Positions 1 to 5,414 of a stretch of DNA of 5,560 bases are shown piece by piece. The stretch is from Vulcanimicrobiota bacterium (GTDB lineage Bacteria > Eremiobacterota > Eremiobacteria > Baltobacterales > Baltobacteraceae). Position numbers and translations under genes: made by a program. Location of the stretch: positions 1-5,560 of the forward strand of contig JASHZC010000204.1 of assembly GCA_030042755.1 (NCBI GenBank). Reading direction: 5' to 3'. The notes beneath the pieces were generated by a model that saw only the letters and a program-made list of their open reading frames with translations, did not search any database and had not been told where the DNA came from. Each line of letters opens with the position of its first letter. Position 1 is the stretch's first letter.

Positions 1-555
1 CACTCGGATCTGCGATTGAGCGAACTCGCGGGCTAGCGGGAGCGTGAGACCTACGACGCCGCCTTTCGACGCCGAATACGCCGCTTGACCGATTTGTCCG
101 TCGTACGCCGCGACGGAAGCCGTGCATACGATCACACCACGGTCGTCGGATCCATGTACGGGCTGCTTCATCATTTCGGCCGCCACCAGACGTACGACGT
201 TGAACGTGCCGATCAGGTTGACCCCGATGACTTTCGCAAAGTGCGAGAGCGGTTGCGGACCCTCTCTTCCCACGGCGCGCTCGGCCGTTGCAATGCCGGC
301 GCAATTGATCGCTCCGTGAAGCCCACCGAACTCCCCAACGGCGAGCGCGATCGCTTTGCTGACTTGCGTTTCGTCCGTCACGTCGGTCTTTGCGAAGAGC
401 ACATTGGGACCGAGTTCAGCGCAGAGCTCTGCACCATGCTCGCCGATGTCCGCGATCACGATATTGCCGCCGGCATCGGCGAATTCGCGCACGCACGCGG
501 CGCCAAGCCCCGAGCTGCCCCCGGTCACGAGTACGGTCTTTCCAGCAACGTTCAA
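1..555 (-). CDS. HSD10-like short-chain dehydrogenase/reductase (3-hydroxyacyl-CoA dehydrogenase type), 3' end cut off by window
   Basis: This is a classical SDR enzyme, most like the type II 3-hydroxyacyl-CoA dehydrogenase (HSD17B10) group, which oxidises 3-hydroxyacyl-CoA with NAD+ in fatty-acid or branched-chain acid breakdown. The 185 visible residues show the nucleotide-binding TGGSSGLG (11-18), an acidic D36 after the second strand that favours NAD, the conserved DV at 58-59, NCAG (84-87), and the catalytic set S147, Y160 and K164 (YSASK). The stretch from NCAG through GVNLIGTFNVVRLVA to TASVAA and GQAAYSASKGG closely follows the HSD10 pattern. Family length is about 255 residues, so roughly 70 C-terminal residues lie outside the window. 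No ATG is available near the N-terminus. The TTG at 555-553 fits the SDR start (NVAGKTVLVTGG) and is preceded by AAAAGGAGA with an 11-nt spacer. It is divergent from the deacetylase gene. The family call is secure; the exact substrate is inferred. Confidence 0.9.
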   Translation of the reverse strand, partial: MNVAGKTVLVTGGSSGLGAACVREFADAGGNIVIADIGEHGAELCAELGPNVLFAKTDVTDETQVSKAIALAVGEFGGLHGAINCAGIATAERAVGREGPQPLSHFAKVIGVNLIGTFNVVRLVAAEMMKQPVHGSDDRGVIVCTASVAAYDGQIGQAAYSASKGGVVGLTLPLAREFAQSQIRV

Positions 556-565
556 AGTGATTCCG

Positions 566-574
566 TCTCCTTTT
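566..574 (-). promoter_or_regulatory. Shine-Dalgarno AAAAGGAGA deciding the TTG start of the SDR gene
   Basis: On the minus strand a strong purine-rich AAAAGGAGA lies 11 nt before TTG at 555-553. It is the only good ribosome site near a codon that gives a complete SDR N-terminus, so it supports TTG initiation. The spacer is slightly long. Confidence 0.6.
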
Positions 575-602
575 CGTTTCGGTAGGTTGAAGTGCGACGC
601 GC

Positions 603-618
603 TGCGAACGTGCGAACG
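603..618 (+). repeat. Perfect tandem 8-mer TGCGAACG x2 just before the deacetylase start
   Basis: TGCGAACG occurs twice back to back (603-610 and 611-618). It is 2 bp before the GTG start at 621, inside the 65-bp space between two divergent genes. The palindrome GTCGAATCGAC (623-633, central A) follows immediately across the start. It could be a regulator site or chance. No clear Shine-Dalgarno sits at the normal distance from this start. Confidence 0.45.
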
Positions 619-620
619 AC

Positions 621-1541
621 GTGTCGAATCGACGAACCCGGCGCCCGTCCACCGCTAACAAGCTCGCTCTGCCCGCACTTATTCTCATCGCATTCGCTGC
701 CGGCTGGTACCTTCTTCGGCCGCTTCCGCAGCAGCACGGCGCCCACAGCGTCGCCGTGGAAACAGCATCGCCGACACCACCCAGTACATCGCCGACTTCG
801 CCCGCAACCTTCGCCGTGGCCACCTCGCCGCCGGCAAGTTCGACGCCTGCATCTCCCGAAACGCCGGCCGCCAATCCAAACGCACCCAAGCTCGCACTCA
901 TCGTCGACGACTGCGGACAGTGGCTCGACATCGAACGTGGTTTCATCGCCCTGCCGGTTCCACTCACGCTTTCCGTGTTGCCGCACGTTCATGGCACCGC
1001 AGTTATCGCACAAGAGGCACACGATGCCGGAAAAGGCGTAATGCTGCACCTTCCAATGGAACCGATCTCCGAAGTCGATCCGGGTCCGGGCGAAGTGAAG
1101 ACGTCGATGACCGACGCGCAAGTGACGGCTATGGTGCAAGACGACCTCGCGCAAGTTCCGCTCGCACAGGGTGTCAACAATCACGAAGGCAGTAAAGCGA
1201 GCGCCGATCCGCGCGTGATGCACGACGTCATGAGCGTGCTCGCGGAGCACGGAGAGCTCTTCTTCATCGATTCGCGCACGAGCGCGCAATCCGTGGGCGC
1301 GGACCAGGCGCGCAGCTCCGACGTCCCGGAGGCATCGCGCGATGTCTTTCTCGACAATCGCGCGGACGTTGCGTATACGGAAGCGCAACTTCGCGAGGCC
1401 GCCGCAATTGCAAAGCGCACCGGAAGCGCGATCGCCATCGGTCACCCGAGGCCGACGACGCTCGAAGCCGTACGCGAGATGATTCCGGAGTTACAAGCGC
1501 AGGGAATTCAGTTCGTTCTGGCCGGGAGCTTGACGCACTAG
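621..1541 (+). CDS. YibQ-type divergent polysaccharide deacetylase, membrane-anchored
   Basis: The product (306 aa) belongs to the divergent polysaccharide deacetylase family (Pfam Polysacc_deac_2, E. coli YibQ-like), a metal-dependent NodB-fold group whose cell-envelope substrate is generally not established. A basic N-terminus (NRRTRR) precedes one hydrophobic segment at about 15-32, read as a signal anchor. A Pro/Thr/Ser/Ala-rich linker runs about 45-88, and the enzyme domain spans about 90-304. Family signatures are intact: LIVDDCG (93-99, with the metal-type DD at 96-97), LHLPMEP (142-148), GVNNHEGS (184-191), FFIDSRTS (214-221), RDVFLDN (240-246) and AIGHPRPTT (272-280). An in-frame TGA at 588-590 makes GTG 621 the first possible start and keeps the whole anchor. 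There is no obvious Shine-Dalgarno. The gene stands alone between a divergent SDR and a convergent regulator. The fold call is firm; that it acts in the periplasm or on the outer cell surface is inferred from the anchor. Confidence 0.92.
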   Translation: MSNRRTRRPSTANKLALPALILIAFAAGWYLLRPLPQQHGAHSVAVETASPTPPSTSPTSPATFAVATSPPASSTPASPETPAANPNAPKLALIVDDCGQWLDIERGFIALPVPLTLSVLPHVHGTAVIAQEAHDAGKGVMLHLPMEPISEVDPGPGEVKTSMTDAQVTAMVQDDLAQVPLAQGVNNHEGSKASADPRVMHDVMSVLAEHGELFFIDSRTSAQSVGADQARSSDVPEASRDVFLDNRADVAYTEAQLREAAAIAKRTGSAIAIGHPRPTTLEAVREMIPELQAQGIQFVLAGSLTH

Positions 1542-1544
1542 GGA

Positions 1545-1904
1545 CTACCCTTCCGGCGGTAAGCCCAGCCACCGTTCAGCCCAGTGACCAAGCGCGTCCA
1601 GCGGCTCCTTCAACTCGGCGCCCGAGCACGTCAACTCGTAAATCACCTTCACCGGCGAACCCGCCTCGACGTGACGCACGATCAGCTCTTCGTGTTCGAG
1701 CTCGCGAAGACGCTCCGTCAATAGACGGTCGGAAATGCCCGGTATCGCCGCCAGGAGCTCGTTGAAGCGCCGCGGTCCGCCGAGTAACACCCGAATGATT
1801 GCGCCCGTCCAGCGCCGCCCGATCAGCTCGACGGCACGGTGAAAACGGGGGCAGAGCGCGACGTGCGCGCCCTCGGGGATTGTCTGTTGTGGATCCGTTG
1901 ACAT
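1545..1904 (-). CDS. HxlR-family winged-helix transcriptional regulator
   Basis: This 119-residue protein is the usual size for the HxlR (DUF24) family of dimeric winged-helix DNA-binding proteins. Several members sense quinones, aldehydes, diamide or other electrophiles through cysteine. The diagnostic start CPRFHRAVELIGRRW (18-32) carries the conserved N-terminal cysteine at C18. It is followed by the GGPRRFNEL helix (42-50), the recognition-helix region ISDRLLTERLRELE (57-70), a wing around 75-92, and the closing YELTCSG (89-95) with a second cysteine, C93, at a place usually occupied by another residue. The ATG start is at 1904-1902. The nearest purine-rich stretch is farther upstream than usual. 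It is divergent from the DoxX gene across an 84-bp palindrome-bearing gap, the standard arrangement for a local regulator of the neighbouring operon. It converges on the deacetylase gene with 3 bp between stops, so no separate terminator is visible. Family certain; target and signal inferred. Confidence 0.93.
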   Translation of the reverse strand: MSTDPQQTIPEGAHVALCPRFHRAVELIGRRWTGAIIRVLLGGPRRFNELLAAIPGISDRLLTERLRELEHEELIVRHVEAGSPVKVIYELTCSGAELKEPLDALGHWAERWLGLPPEG

Positions 1905-1988
1905 GACGTAACGACCGTGCTACCTTTTCCTAGTACCTTATCATAAGTAGCCTACACGAACAATAGTAGGCGAGAGGAAGTCGAGCAC
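1905..1988. promoter_or_regulatory. Divergent hxlR-like/doxX-like promoter region with candidate operator
   Basis: This is the only sizeable divergent gap next to the regulator, and it is visibly more AT-rich than its surroundings. It holds a perfect palindrome CTTAT-C-ATAAG at 1937-1947. It also holds AGTA three times in the same direction (1932, 1946, 1965) and a second inverted repeat, GCCTAC (1950-1955) with GTAGGC (1966-1971). The stretch TACC-N8-AGTA (1934-1949) resembles the TACT/AGTA half-sites described for Bacillus YodB/CatR of the same regulator family, though the spacing differs by one. TATGAT on the minus strand (1945-1940), inside the palindrome, could be the -10 of the regulator gene. 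No good -35 is visible. Autoregulation and control of the doxX-like operon from this site are inference. Confidence 0.5.
1972..1980 (+). promoter_or_regulatory. Ribosome binding site of the DoxX-family gene
   Basis: GAGAGGAAG lies upstream of ATG 1989, with 10 nt between its AGGA core and the start codon. It supports that start. Confidence 0.65.
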
Positions 1989-2495
1989 ATGGATACTGCG
2001 TTCTTGCTGGTTCGCCTCGTGGTCGGTCTGGCCATGGCAGCCCACGGCACACAAAAGCTCTTTGGTTGGTTCGGTGGGCATGGCATCGCCGGCACCGGGG
2101 GCTTCTTCGAGCAAATCGGGTTTCGGCCCGGACGAATGTTTGCGCTCTTTGCGGGCATCGGTGAGACGGCCGGTGGACTTCTCACCGCGCTCGGGCTGTT
2201 TGGCGCTCTCGGACCCGCGATGGTCGTACTGGTCATGATCGTAGCCATCGTCAGCGTGCACCTTCCAAAGGGATTCTGGACGCAAAACGGCGGGTATGAA
2301 ATGAACGCGCTCTACATTGCCGGCGAGGTTGCGATCGCGTACGCGGGCAACGGTGCGTTTTCGCTCGACCGCGCGTTCGGCTTGTCGATCTTTACGTCGG
2401 CGTCGTGGGCGACTATTCTGCTGGGAGCGGCAGTCGTGATTGCGCTGCTGAACCTCCTCGTGCGGCGTACCGCACCACAACAACAAGTGAATTAG
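1989..2495 (+). CDS. DoxX-family integral membrane protein
   Basis: This 168-residue membrane protein has the DoxX family layout. A first hydrophobic helix (about 4-20) runs into the family motif HGTQKLFGWFGGHG (19-32). Further membrane segments lie at about 50-71 (with E59 in the GETAGG turn), 74-91, 106-120 and 139-158. The GFWTQNGGYEMNALYIAGE stretch (95-113) is also typical. DoxX-like proteins are linked to redox or electrophile stress: Bacillus CatD is one and is controlled by HxlR-type regulators, and mycobacterial DoxX works with superoxide dismutase. The biochemical activity is not settled. A good Shine-Dalgarno supports the ATG. It is divergent from an HxlR regulator and 7 bp before a dehydrogenase gene, so it is probably the first gene of a regulated two-gene unit. 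The tail TAPQQQVN is polar and probably cytoplasmic. Confidence 0.93.
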   Translation: MDTAFLLVRLVVGLAMAAHGTQKLFGWFGGHGIAGTGGFFEQIGFRPGRMFALFAGIGETAGGLLTALGLFGALGPAMVVLVMIVAIVSVHLPKGFWTQNGGYEMNALYIAGEVAIAYAGNGAFSLDRAFGLSIFTSASWATILLGAAVVIALLNLLVRRTAPQQQVN

Positions 2496-2499
2496 AGGG
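2494..2499 (+). promoter_or_regulatory. Shine-Dalgarno AGAGGG overlapping the DoxX-like stop codon
   Basis: AGAGGG begins inside the TAG stop of the DoxX-like gene (2493-2495) and sits only 3-4 nt before ATG 2503. The overlap suggests translational coupling of the two genes. The short spacer may weaken independent initiation. Confidence 0.5.
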
Positions 2500-2502
2500 C
2501 CG

Positions 2503-3348
2503 ATGAACATAAAAACCGTGGCGTTTTACGGAGCCGGGATGCTCGGCTCCGGATTCGTCAAATCGCTGCGCCGTCAAGGCTACGACGTGCGCGTCTGGAA
2601 TCGCACCTTCGAAAAAGCTAAAGCGCTCGAAGCGGTTGGCGCGCACGCGTTCGAAGACGCCGCGGAAACGGCGCGCGGCGCGGATATCGTGCACGTTTGC
2701 GTGCGTGACGAAGCTGCCGTCGACGCGACGCTGAATGCGGCGCTTTCGGGCGTCGCGCAGGGCACGCCGATCGTCGATCACACGACGGTCAACGTTGCGA
2801 GCGTAGCACCGCGCGCGAAGCGTTTGAGCGACGCAGGCTACGGATTCTTGCACGCGCCGGTTTTTATGGGTCCCCCGCAGGCCGAGAACGCGCAAGGTAT
2901 CATGCTCGTTTCCGGACCGCAAACCGTGTTCGATTCCGTACGCGAACACGTAGCGAAGATGACCGGGAAGCTAAAATATTTCGGGGAGTGCATCGACTAC
3001 GCCGCAATCTACAAATTGATGGGTAATGCGATGATTCTCGCTGTGGTCGGCGGTCTGCGCGACGTACTCACGATCGCGCATGCGCAGGGTCTTTCACCCA
3101 CCCAAGCCTACGAGCTCTTTTCCTTTTATAGCATCGAAGGGCAGATTACCGGACGTGGAAAGCGCATGGCGGAAGGCGACTACTCGCCGATGTGGACGCT
3201 CGACATGGCCGACAAAGATGCGCGTTTGATGCAGGCGGCGGCCAACGGTGCGCCGTTACCCGTAATCGATGCGGTCGAAGCAATGATCGATTCTTCGATC
3301 TCACGCAAACTGGGCGATCGAGATTTAGCCGCAATCGCCGCGAACTAG
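2503..3348 (+). CDS. 3-hydroxyisobutyrate dehydrogenase-like NAD(P)-dependent oxidoreductase (beta-hydroxyacid dehydrogenase family)
   Basis: The product (281 aa) has the two-domain layout of the beta-hydroxyacid dehydrogenases (NAD_binding_2, then the all-helical HIBADH-type domain). These cytosolic enzymes oxidise or reduce small 3-hydroxyacids or semialdehydes. The Rossmann loop FYGAGMLGSG (8-17) opens the protein. N33-R34 after the second strand, as in many NADP-using members, suggests NADPH. DHTTV (92-96) fits the conserved D-x-[ST]-T strand, and K171 with N175 in YKLMGN fits the catalytic Lys and its partner Asn. K238-D239 in MADKDARLM match the late conserved KD. The substrate loop is unusual: families such as HIBADH have APVSGG, whereas this protein reads APVFMGPP (118-125). 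The catalytic lysine argues against an imine reductase. It is 7 bp after the DoxX-like gene, so probably co-transcribed and controlled by the HxlR regulator. The superfamily is secure, the substrate unknown. Confidence 0.9.
   Translation: MNIKTVAFYGAGMLGSGFVKSLRRQGYDVRVWNRTFEKAKALEAVGAHAFEDAAETARGADIVHVCVRDEAAVDATLNAALSGVAQGTPIVDHTTVNVASVAPRAKRLSDAGYGFLHAPVFMGPPQAENAQGIMLVSGPQTVFDSVREHVAKMTGKLKYFGECIDYAAIYKLMGNAMILAVVGGLRDVLTIAHAQGLSPTQAYELFSFYSIEGQITGRGKRMAEGDYSPMWTLDMADKDARLMQAAANGAPLPVIDAVEAMIDSSISRKLGDRDLAAIAAN
2529..2551 (+). repeat. GC-rich hairpin (8-bp arms, 7-nt loop) at the start of the dehydrogenase gene
   Basis: CGGAGCCG (2529-2536) and CGGCTCCG (2544-2551) are perfect inverted repeats around GGATGCT, 26 bp after the start codon. 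They encode the glycine-rich nucleotide loop. In mRNA this would be a stable stem, but no U-run follows, so it is not a terminator. It may simply reflect GxGxxGxG codons. Confidence 0.5.
3345..3348. other. Shared CTAG holding the stop codons of two convergent genes
   Basis: The plus-strand dehydrogenase stops with TAG at 3346-3348. The minus-strand gene stops with TAG on 3347-3345. The palindrome CTAG serves both, so the genes overlap tail to tail by 4 bp, leaving no room for a terminator between them. Confidence 0.85.
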
Positions 3349-3824
3349 TGCGGTGTTGGCACAACGATGGGTAGGGGTGTGCGTCGCGGTAGCGGCGTCC
3401 CGCTCCACCTAAGTTTGGGCGTGGGCGTCGGCGTCGGTGTGAATACCGCGCTCGGCGACACCGTGGGCAGCGCGACGTCAAACGGTGTCGGCGTTCCCAG
3501 CGGTCGCGAAGCGAGTCGCACCTCGACGATACGGTTCTGGTATGCAACCTGCGCTCCAAGGGCCCGGAGCACGCTTGCAAGCGGAACGTAAACCCGATCG
3601 AGCGCGTCGGGCGCGCGTTCGCCGAGCCGCACGCTAACGGAGTGCCCGCTTCGCATGATAACTAGCGTGTCGCCTTCGTACCAGATACGATCCGCAAGCT
3701 CGGTTACGAACGGGCGCAGCGGCGCGTACACCCGACCCTTGGATGCATAAGCCCCGTGGTATGATCGTACCGGATAACCGTTGACCGCAACGGTTACGGC
3801 GGCCGACGGTGGGAATAACATCAC
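3345..3824 (-). CDS. Copper amine oxidase N-terminal-like domain protein with Thr-Pro-rich tail, no visible signal peptide
   Basis: This 159-residue product is built around the copper-amine-oxidase N-terminal-like domain (Pfam Cu_amine_oxidN1), a non-catalytic beta-rich module common in exported proteins of Firmicutes and some soil phyla. The domain fills about 9-105: VTVAVNGYPV (10-19), RVYAPLRPFVTELA (31-44), DTLVIMRSG (52-60), RVYVPLASVLRALGAQVAY (77-95) and VEVRL (100-104). These are the two typical 'VPLR...lGa' repeats. Residues 106-159 are a Pro/Thr/Ser-rich tail with four consecutive TP-type pairs near 129-136. Members usually begin with a signal peptide, but here the domain begins almost at once. 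The frame is closed upstream by a stop at 3860-3858, and the only starts are GTG 3824 and the adjacent ATG 3821. There is no strong Shine-Dalgarno. It may be leaderless, cytosolic, or a 5'-truncated remnant. It is head to head with the YihY gene. Confidence 0.8.
   Translation of the reverse strand: MMLFPPSAAVTVAVNGYPVRSYHGAYASKGRVYAPLRPFVTELADRIWYEGDTLVIMRSGHSVSVRLGERAPDALDRVYVPLASVLRALGAQVAYQNRIVEVRLASRPLGTPTPFDVALPTVSPSAVFTPTPTPTPKLRWSGTPLPRRTPLPIVVPTPH
3418..3441 (-). repeat. Four-copy hexamer repeat encoding the Thr-Pro run
   Basis: On the plus strand GGCGTG, GGCGTC, GGCGTC and GGTGTG follow one another. On the coding strand they give the TPTPTPTP run of the tail. Such in-frame hexamer arrays can change copy number by slippage and alter only linker length. 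Confidence 0.6.
3775..3796. repeat. Perfect inverted repeat, 8-bp arms and 6-bp centre, in the head-to-head region
   Basis: TAACCGTT (3775-3782) and AACGGTTA (3789-3796) flank GACCGC. The element lies inside the first codons of the minus-strand gene (encoding VTVAVNGY) and 51 bp before the YihY ATG, where a YihY promoter would have to be. It could be an operator for the divergent pair or a chance product of Val/Asn/Gly codons. Confidence 0.4.
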
Positions 3825-3847
3825 GGCGTAGCGATATACCGCATCCG

Positions 3848-4705
3848 ATGGGACGACTCATCTCCGCCCTGCGAGAGGCAAGCCTGCACTTCTCCAAAGA
3901 CGGCTGCGCCTTTTTGGCTCAAGCGGTGGCGTTCAACGCAATCTTCGCACTCTTTCCGCTGATCGTCCTCGTGCTGAGCGCAGCCTCGTTCGTATTCCCC
4001 TTCGCCCAGGATCGCGTGCTGAATTTCTTGGGAAATTTCAGTCCAACGCTTCACGATTACCTGGCCGCAAATCTCCAAACGTACATCTACGGCCGCGGCA
4101 TCTCCAGCCTCATTGCGCTCGTCTTCCTAATATGGTCCGGCAAGAACCTGTTCATGGGCATCGGATTTGCGCTCGACCGTGCATTGAACGTCCCGAAAGG
4201 CCGGCCGTTCATACACAACGTTGCGCTTTCCATCATCATGCTACCGGTCATGGGCATTGCGGTACTCGTTGCGATGGTTTTGCCGATCGTAATATCGATT
4301 GTGATGTTCATCGCGCAAGTTCCCGACCGCCAGCACATCACGCACGTTTCCGCCTATGCGATCTCGCTCATGCTGGTCTTTGCCGTGTCGATGCTGCTCT
4401 ACCGCCTTCTCCCGAATCGGCATATTTCGTGGTCGTTTTCATTACCGGGTGCTGCGCTCGTTGCGGTACTCTGGCCGATCGTTCAGTTTGGCTTCACGCA
4501 ATACACGCTACACGTCAATTTCACCCAGATTTACGGAGCGCTCTCCGCGCCGCTCGCGTTGCTGCTGTGGTTTTACTTGATCGGTTCACTCTTCTTTTTC
4601 GGCGCCGAATTCTCGTCGGTCTGGAATGAAGGCGACGAACGCGGCGAAACGATGGTTGGCGACCTGCTCGAAAATCTGCCCGAACCCGGTCACGCGAAGC
4701 GTTGA
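3848..4705 (+). CDS. YihY/BrkB family inner-membrane protein
   Basis: The product (285 aa from ATG 3848) is a polytopic membrane protein of the YihY/virulence factor BrkB family, formerly mis-assigned as ribonuclease BN. Its transport role or substrate is not established. Six hydrophobic segments are visible at about 28-50, 86-106, 129-156, 168-187, 199-219 and 232-254. The family's N-terminal amphipathic start (RLISALREASLHFSKDG), AVAFNAIFALFPL (26-38) around the first helix, and the C-terminal signature IYGALSAPLALLLWFYL with GAEFSSVWNE (228-261) are all present. A GTG at 3809 would add 13 residues and overlap the divergent gene by 16 bp. ATG 3848 matches the usual N-terminus better, though neither has a clear Shine-Dalgarno. 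Its stop overlaps or nearly touches the hydrolase start, so the two are probably coupled. The acidic tail after 260 is likely cytoplasmic. Confidence 0.93.
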   Translation: MGRLISALREASLHFSKDGCAFLAQAVAFNAIFALFPLIVLVLSAASFVFPFAQDRVLNFLGNFSPTLHDYLAANLQTYIYGRGISSLIALVFLIWSGKNLFMGIGFALDRALNVPKGRPFIHNVALSIIMLPVMGIAVLVAMVLPIVISIVMFIAQVPDRQHITHVSAYAISLMLVFAVSMLLYRLLPNRHISWSFSLPGAALVAVLWPIVQFGFTQYTLHVNFTQIYGALSAPLALLLWFYLIGSLFFFGAEFSSVWNEGDERGETMVGDLLENLPEPGHAKR

Positions 4706-4707
4706 CC

Positions 4708-5400
4708 GTGCGCTTAGTCTTCATTCATGGCGCAGGCTGCACTAGCGCGGTCTTCAGCGGGCAAGTTGCGGCGTTTGACGACTCGATCGCGCTGACGCTT
4801 CCGGGACATACGATTCCCGGCGAACCGCAGAGCATTGAAGCATTTGCCGACGCAGTCGTGCGCGACTTGGAGCAACGTGAGATCCACGAAGCGATGCTTT
4901 GCGGGCACTCGATGGGAGGTGCGATTGCGCTCGAGGTTGCCTTGCGGGGTGAAGCCCGCGTCCGTGCGGTTGCAATGATCTCCTCAGGAGCGAAGCTACG
5001 CGTAGCACCGGTGGTCTTCGAATCGTTGAAGACTGACTTTGCGTCCGGAGTTCGCGCGTTCGGCCGCTACGCATTCGCCGACTCGACGCCGGAGCGGGTT
5101 GACGCCTTCGTACGCATGATGACGAGCGTCGGGCAAGCGCAGACCATCCGCGATTTCCGCGCTTGTGACGCGTTCGATCGGCTCGACCGTCTCGAGGAGG
5201 TCGACCTTCCGCTCCTGGCCGTGACCGGCGAGAAGGACCTCCTCACGCCGCCAAAATTCGCCGAAGTCATCGGCGACCGGGTACGAGGGGCCGAGGCGCG
5301 AATACTCCCGGCGGCCGGGCACTTCCCGATGTTGGAGGTCCCGGCCGATTTGAACGACGCGTTACGCTCGTTCGTTACGCACGTAGAGTCGTTGATCTAG
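4708..5400 (+). CDS. Alpha/beta-fold hydrolase
   Basis: This is a compact cytosolic alpha/beta hydrolase of about 230 residues with an intact catalytic triad. From GTG 4708, the oxyanion-hole motif is HGAG (7-10) and the nucleophile elbow GHSMGG places Ser at 68. The acid is D177 in TGEKDLLTPP, and the base is H205 in AGHFPMLE. A helical lid region spans about 105-155. The GHSMGG elbow, short size and lid resemble esterase/lipase or MenH-like members, but the substrate cannot be told. TTG 4702 would add two residues and overlap the YihY stop in TTGA (4702-4705). GTG 4708 leaves 2 bp between genes and starts VRLVFIHGAG, which suits the first strand. Either way translation is probably coupled to YihY. 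The stop lies 14 bp before the next start, so the three genes probably form one operon. Confidence 0.92.
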   Translation: MRLVFIHGAGCTSAVFSGQVAAFDDSIALTLPGHTIPGEPQSIEAFADAVVRDLEQREIHEAMLCGHSMGGAIALEVALRGEARVRAVAMISSGAKLRVAPVVFESLKTDFASGVRAFGRYAFADSTPERVDAFVRMMTSVGQAQTIRDFRACDAFDRLDRLEEVDLPLLAVTGEKDLLTPPKFAEVIGDRVRGAEARILPAAGHFPMLEVPADLNDALRSFVTHVESLI

Positions 5401-5401
5401 T

Positions 5402-5409
5402 AAAGGAAG
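5402..5409 (+). promoter_or_regulatory. Ribosome binding site AAAGGAAG of the last gene
   Basis: AAAGGAAG follows the hydrolase stop directly. Its AGGA core is 7 nt before GTG 5415, which makes that GTG a confident start although the gene is truncated. Confidence 0.75.
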
Positions 5410-5414
5410 TACCG

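Noticed and set aside
85..585. Plus-strand open frame across the left edge
   Set aside because: It lies antisense to an SDR gene whose motifs are unmistakable; the composition gives no family signal.
552..1445. Long minus-strand open frame opposite the deacetylase gene
   Set aside because: Arg/Cys-rich composition with no domain, fully opposite a well-supported plus-strand gene; a shadow frame of GC-rich DNA.
1530..1560. Possible bidirectional terminator between the convergent deacetylase and regulator genes
   Set aside because: Only a GGG/CCC pairing of 3 bp is present, with no U-run on either strand.
1941..2510. Long minus-strand open frame opposite the DoxX-like gene
   Set aside because: Charged low-complexity translation opposite a clear membrane protein; a shadow.
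2503..3348. Imine reductase identity for the oxidoreductase
   Set aside because: The catalytic lysine K171 with N175 is present, as in beta-hydroxyacid dehydrogenases; imine reductases lack that lysine.
4801..4820. CCGGGA/TCCCGG inverted repeat in the hydrolase gene
   Set aside because: Arms of only 6 bp encoding two Pro-Gly pairs (LPGH, IPGE); best explained by codon use.
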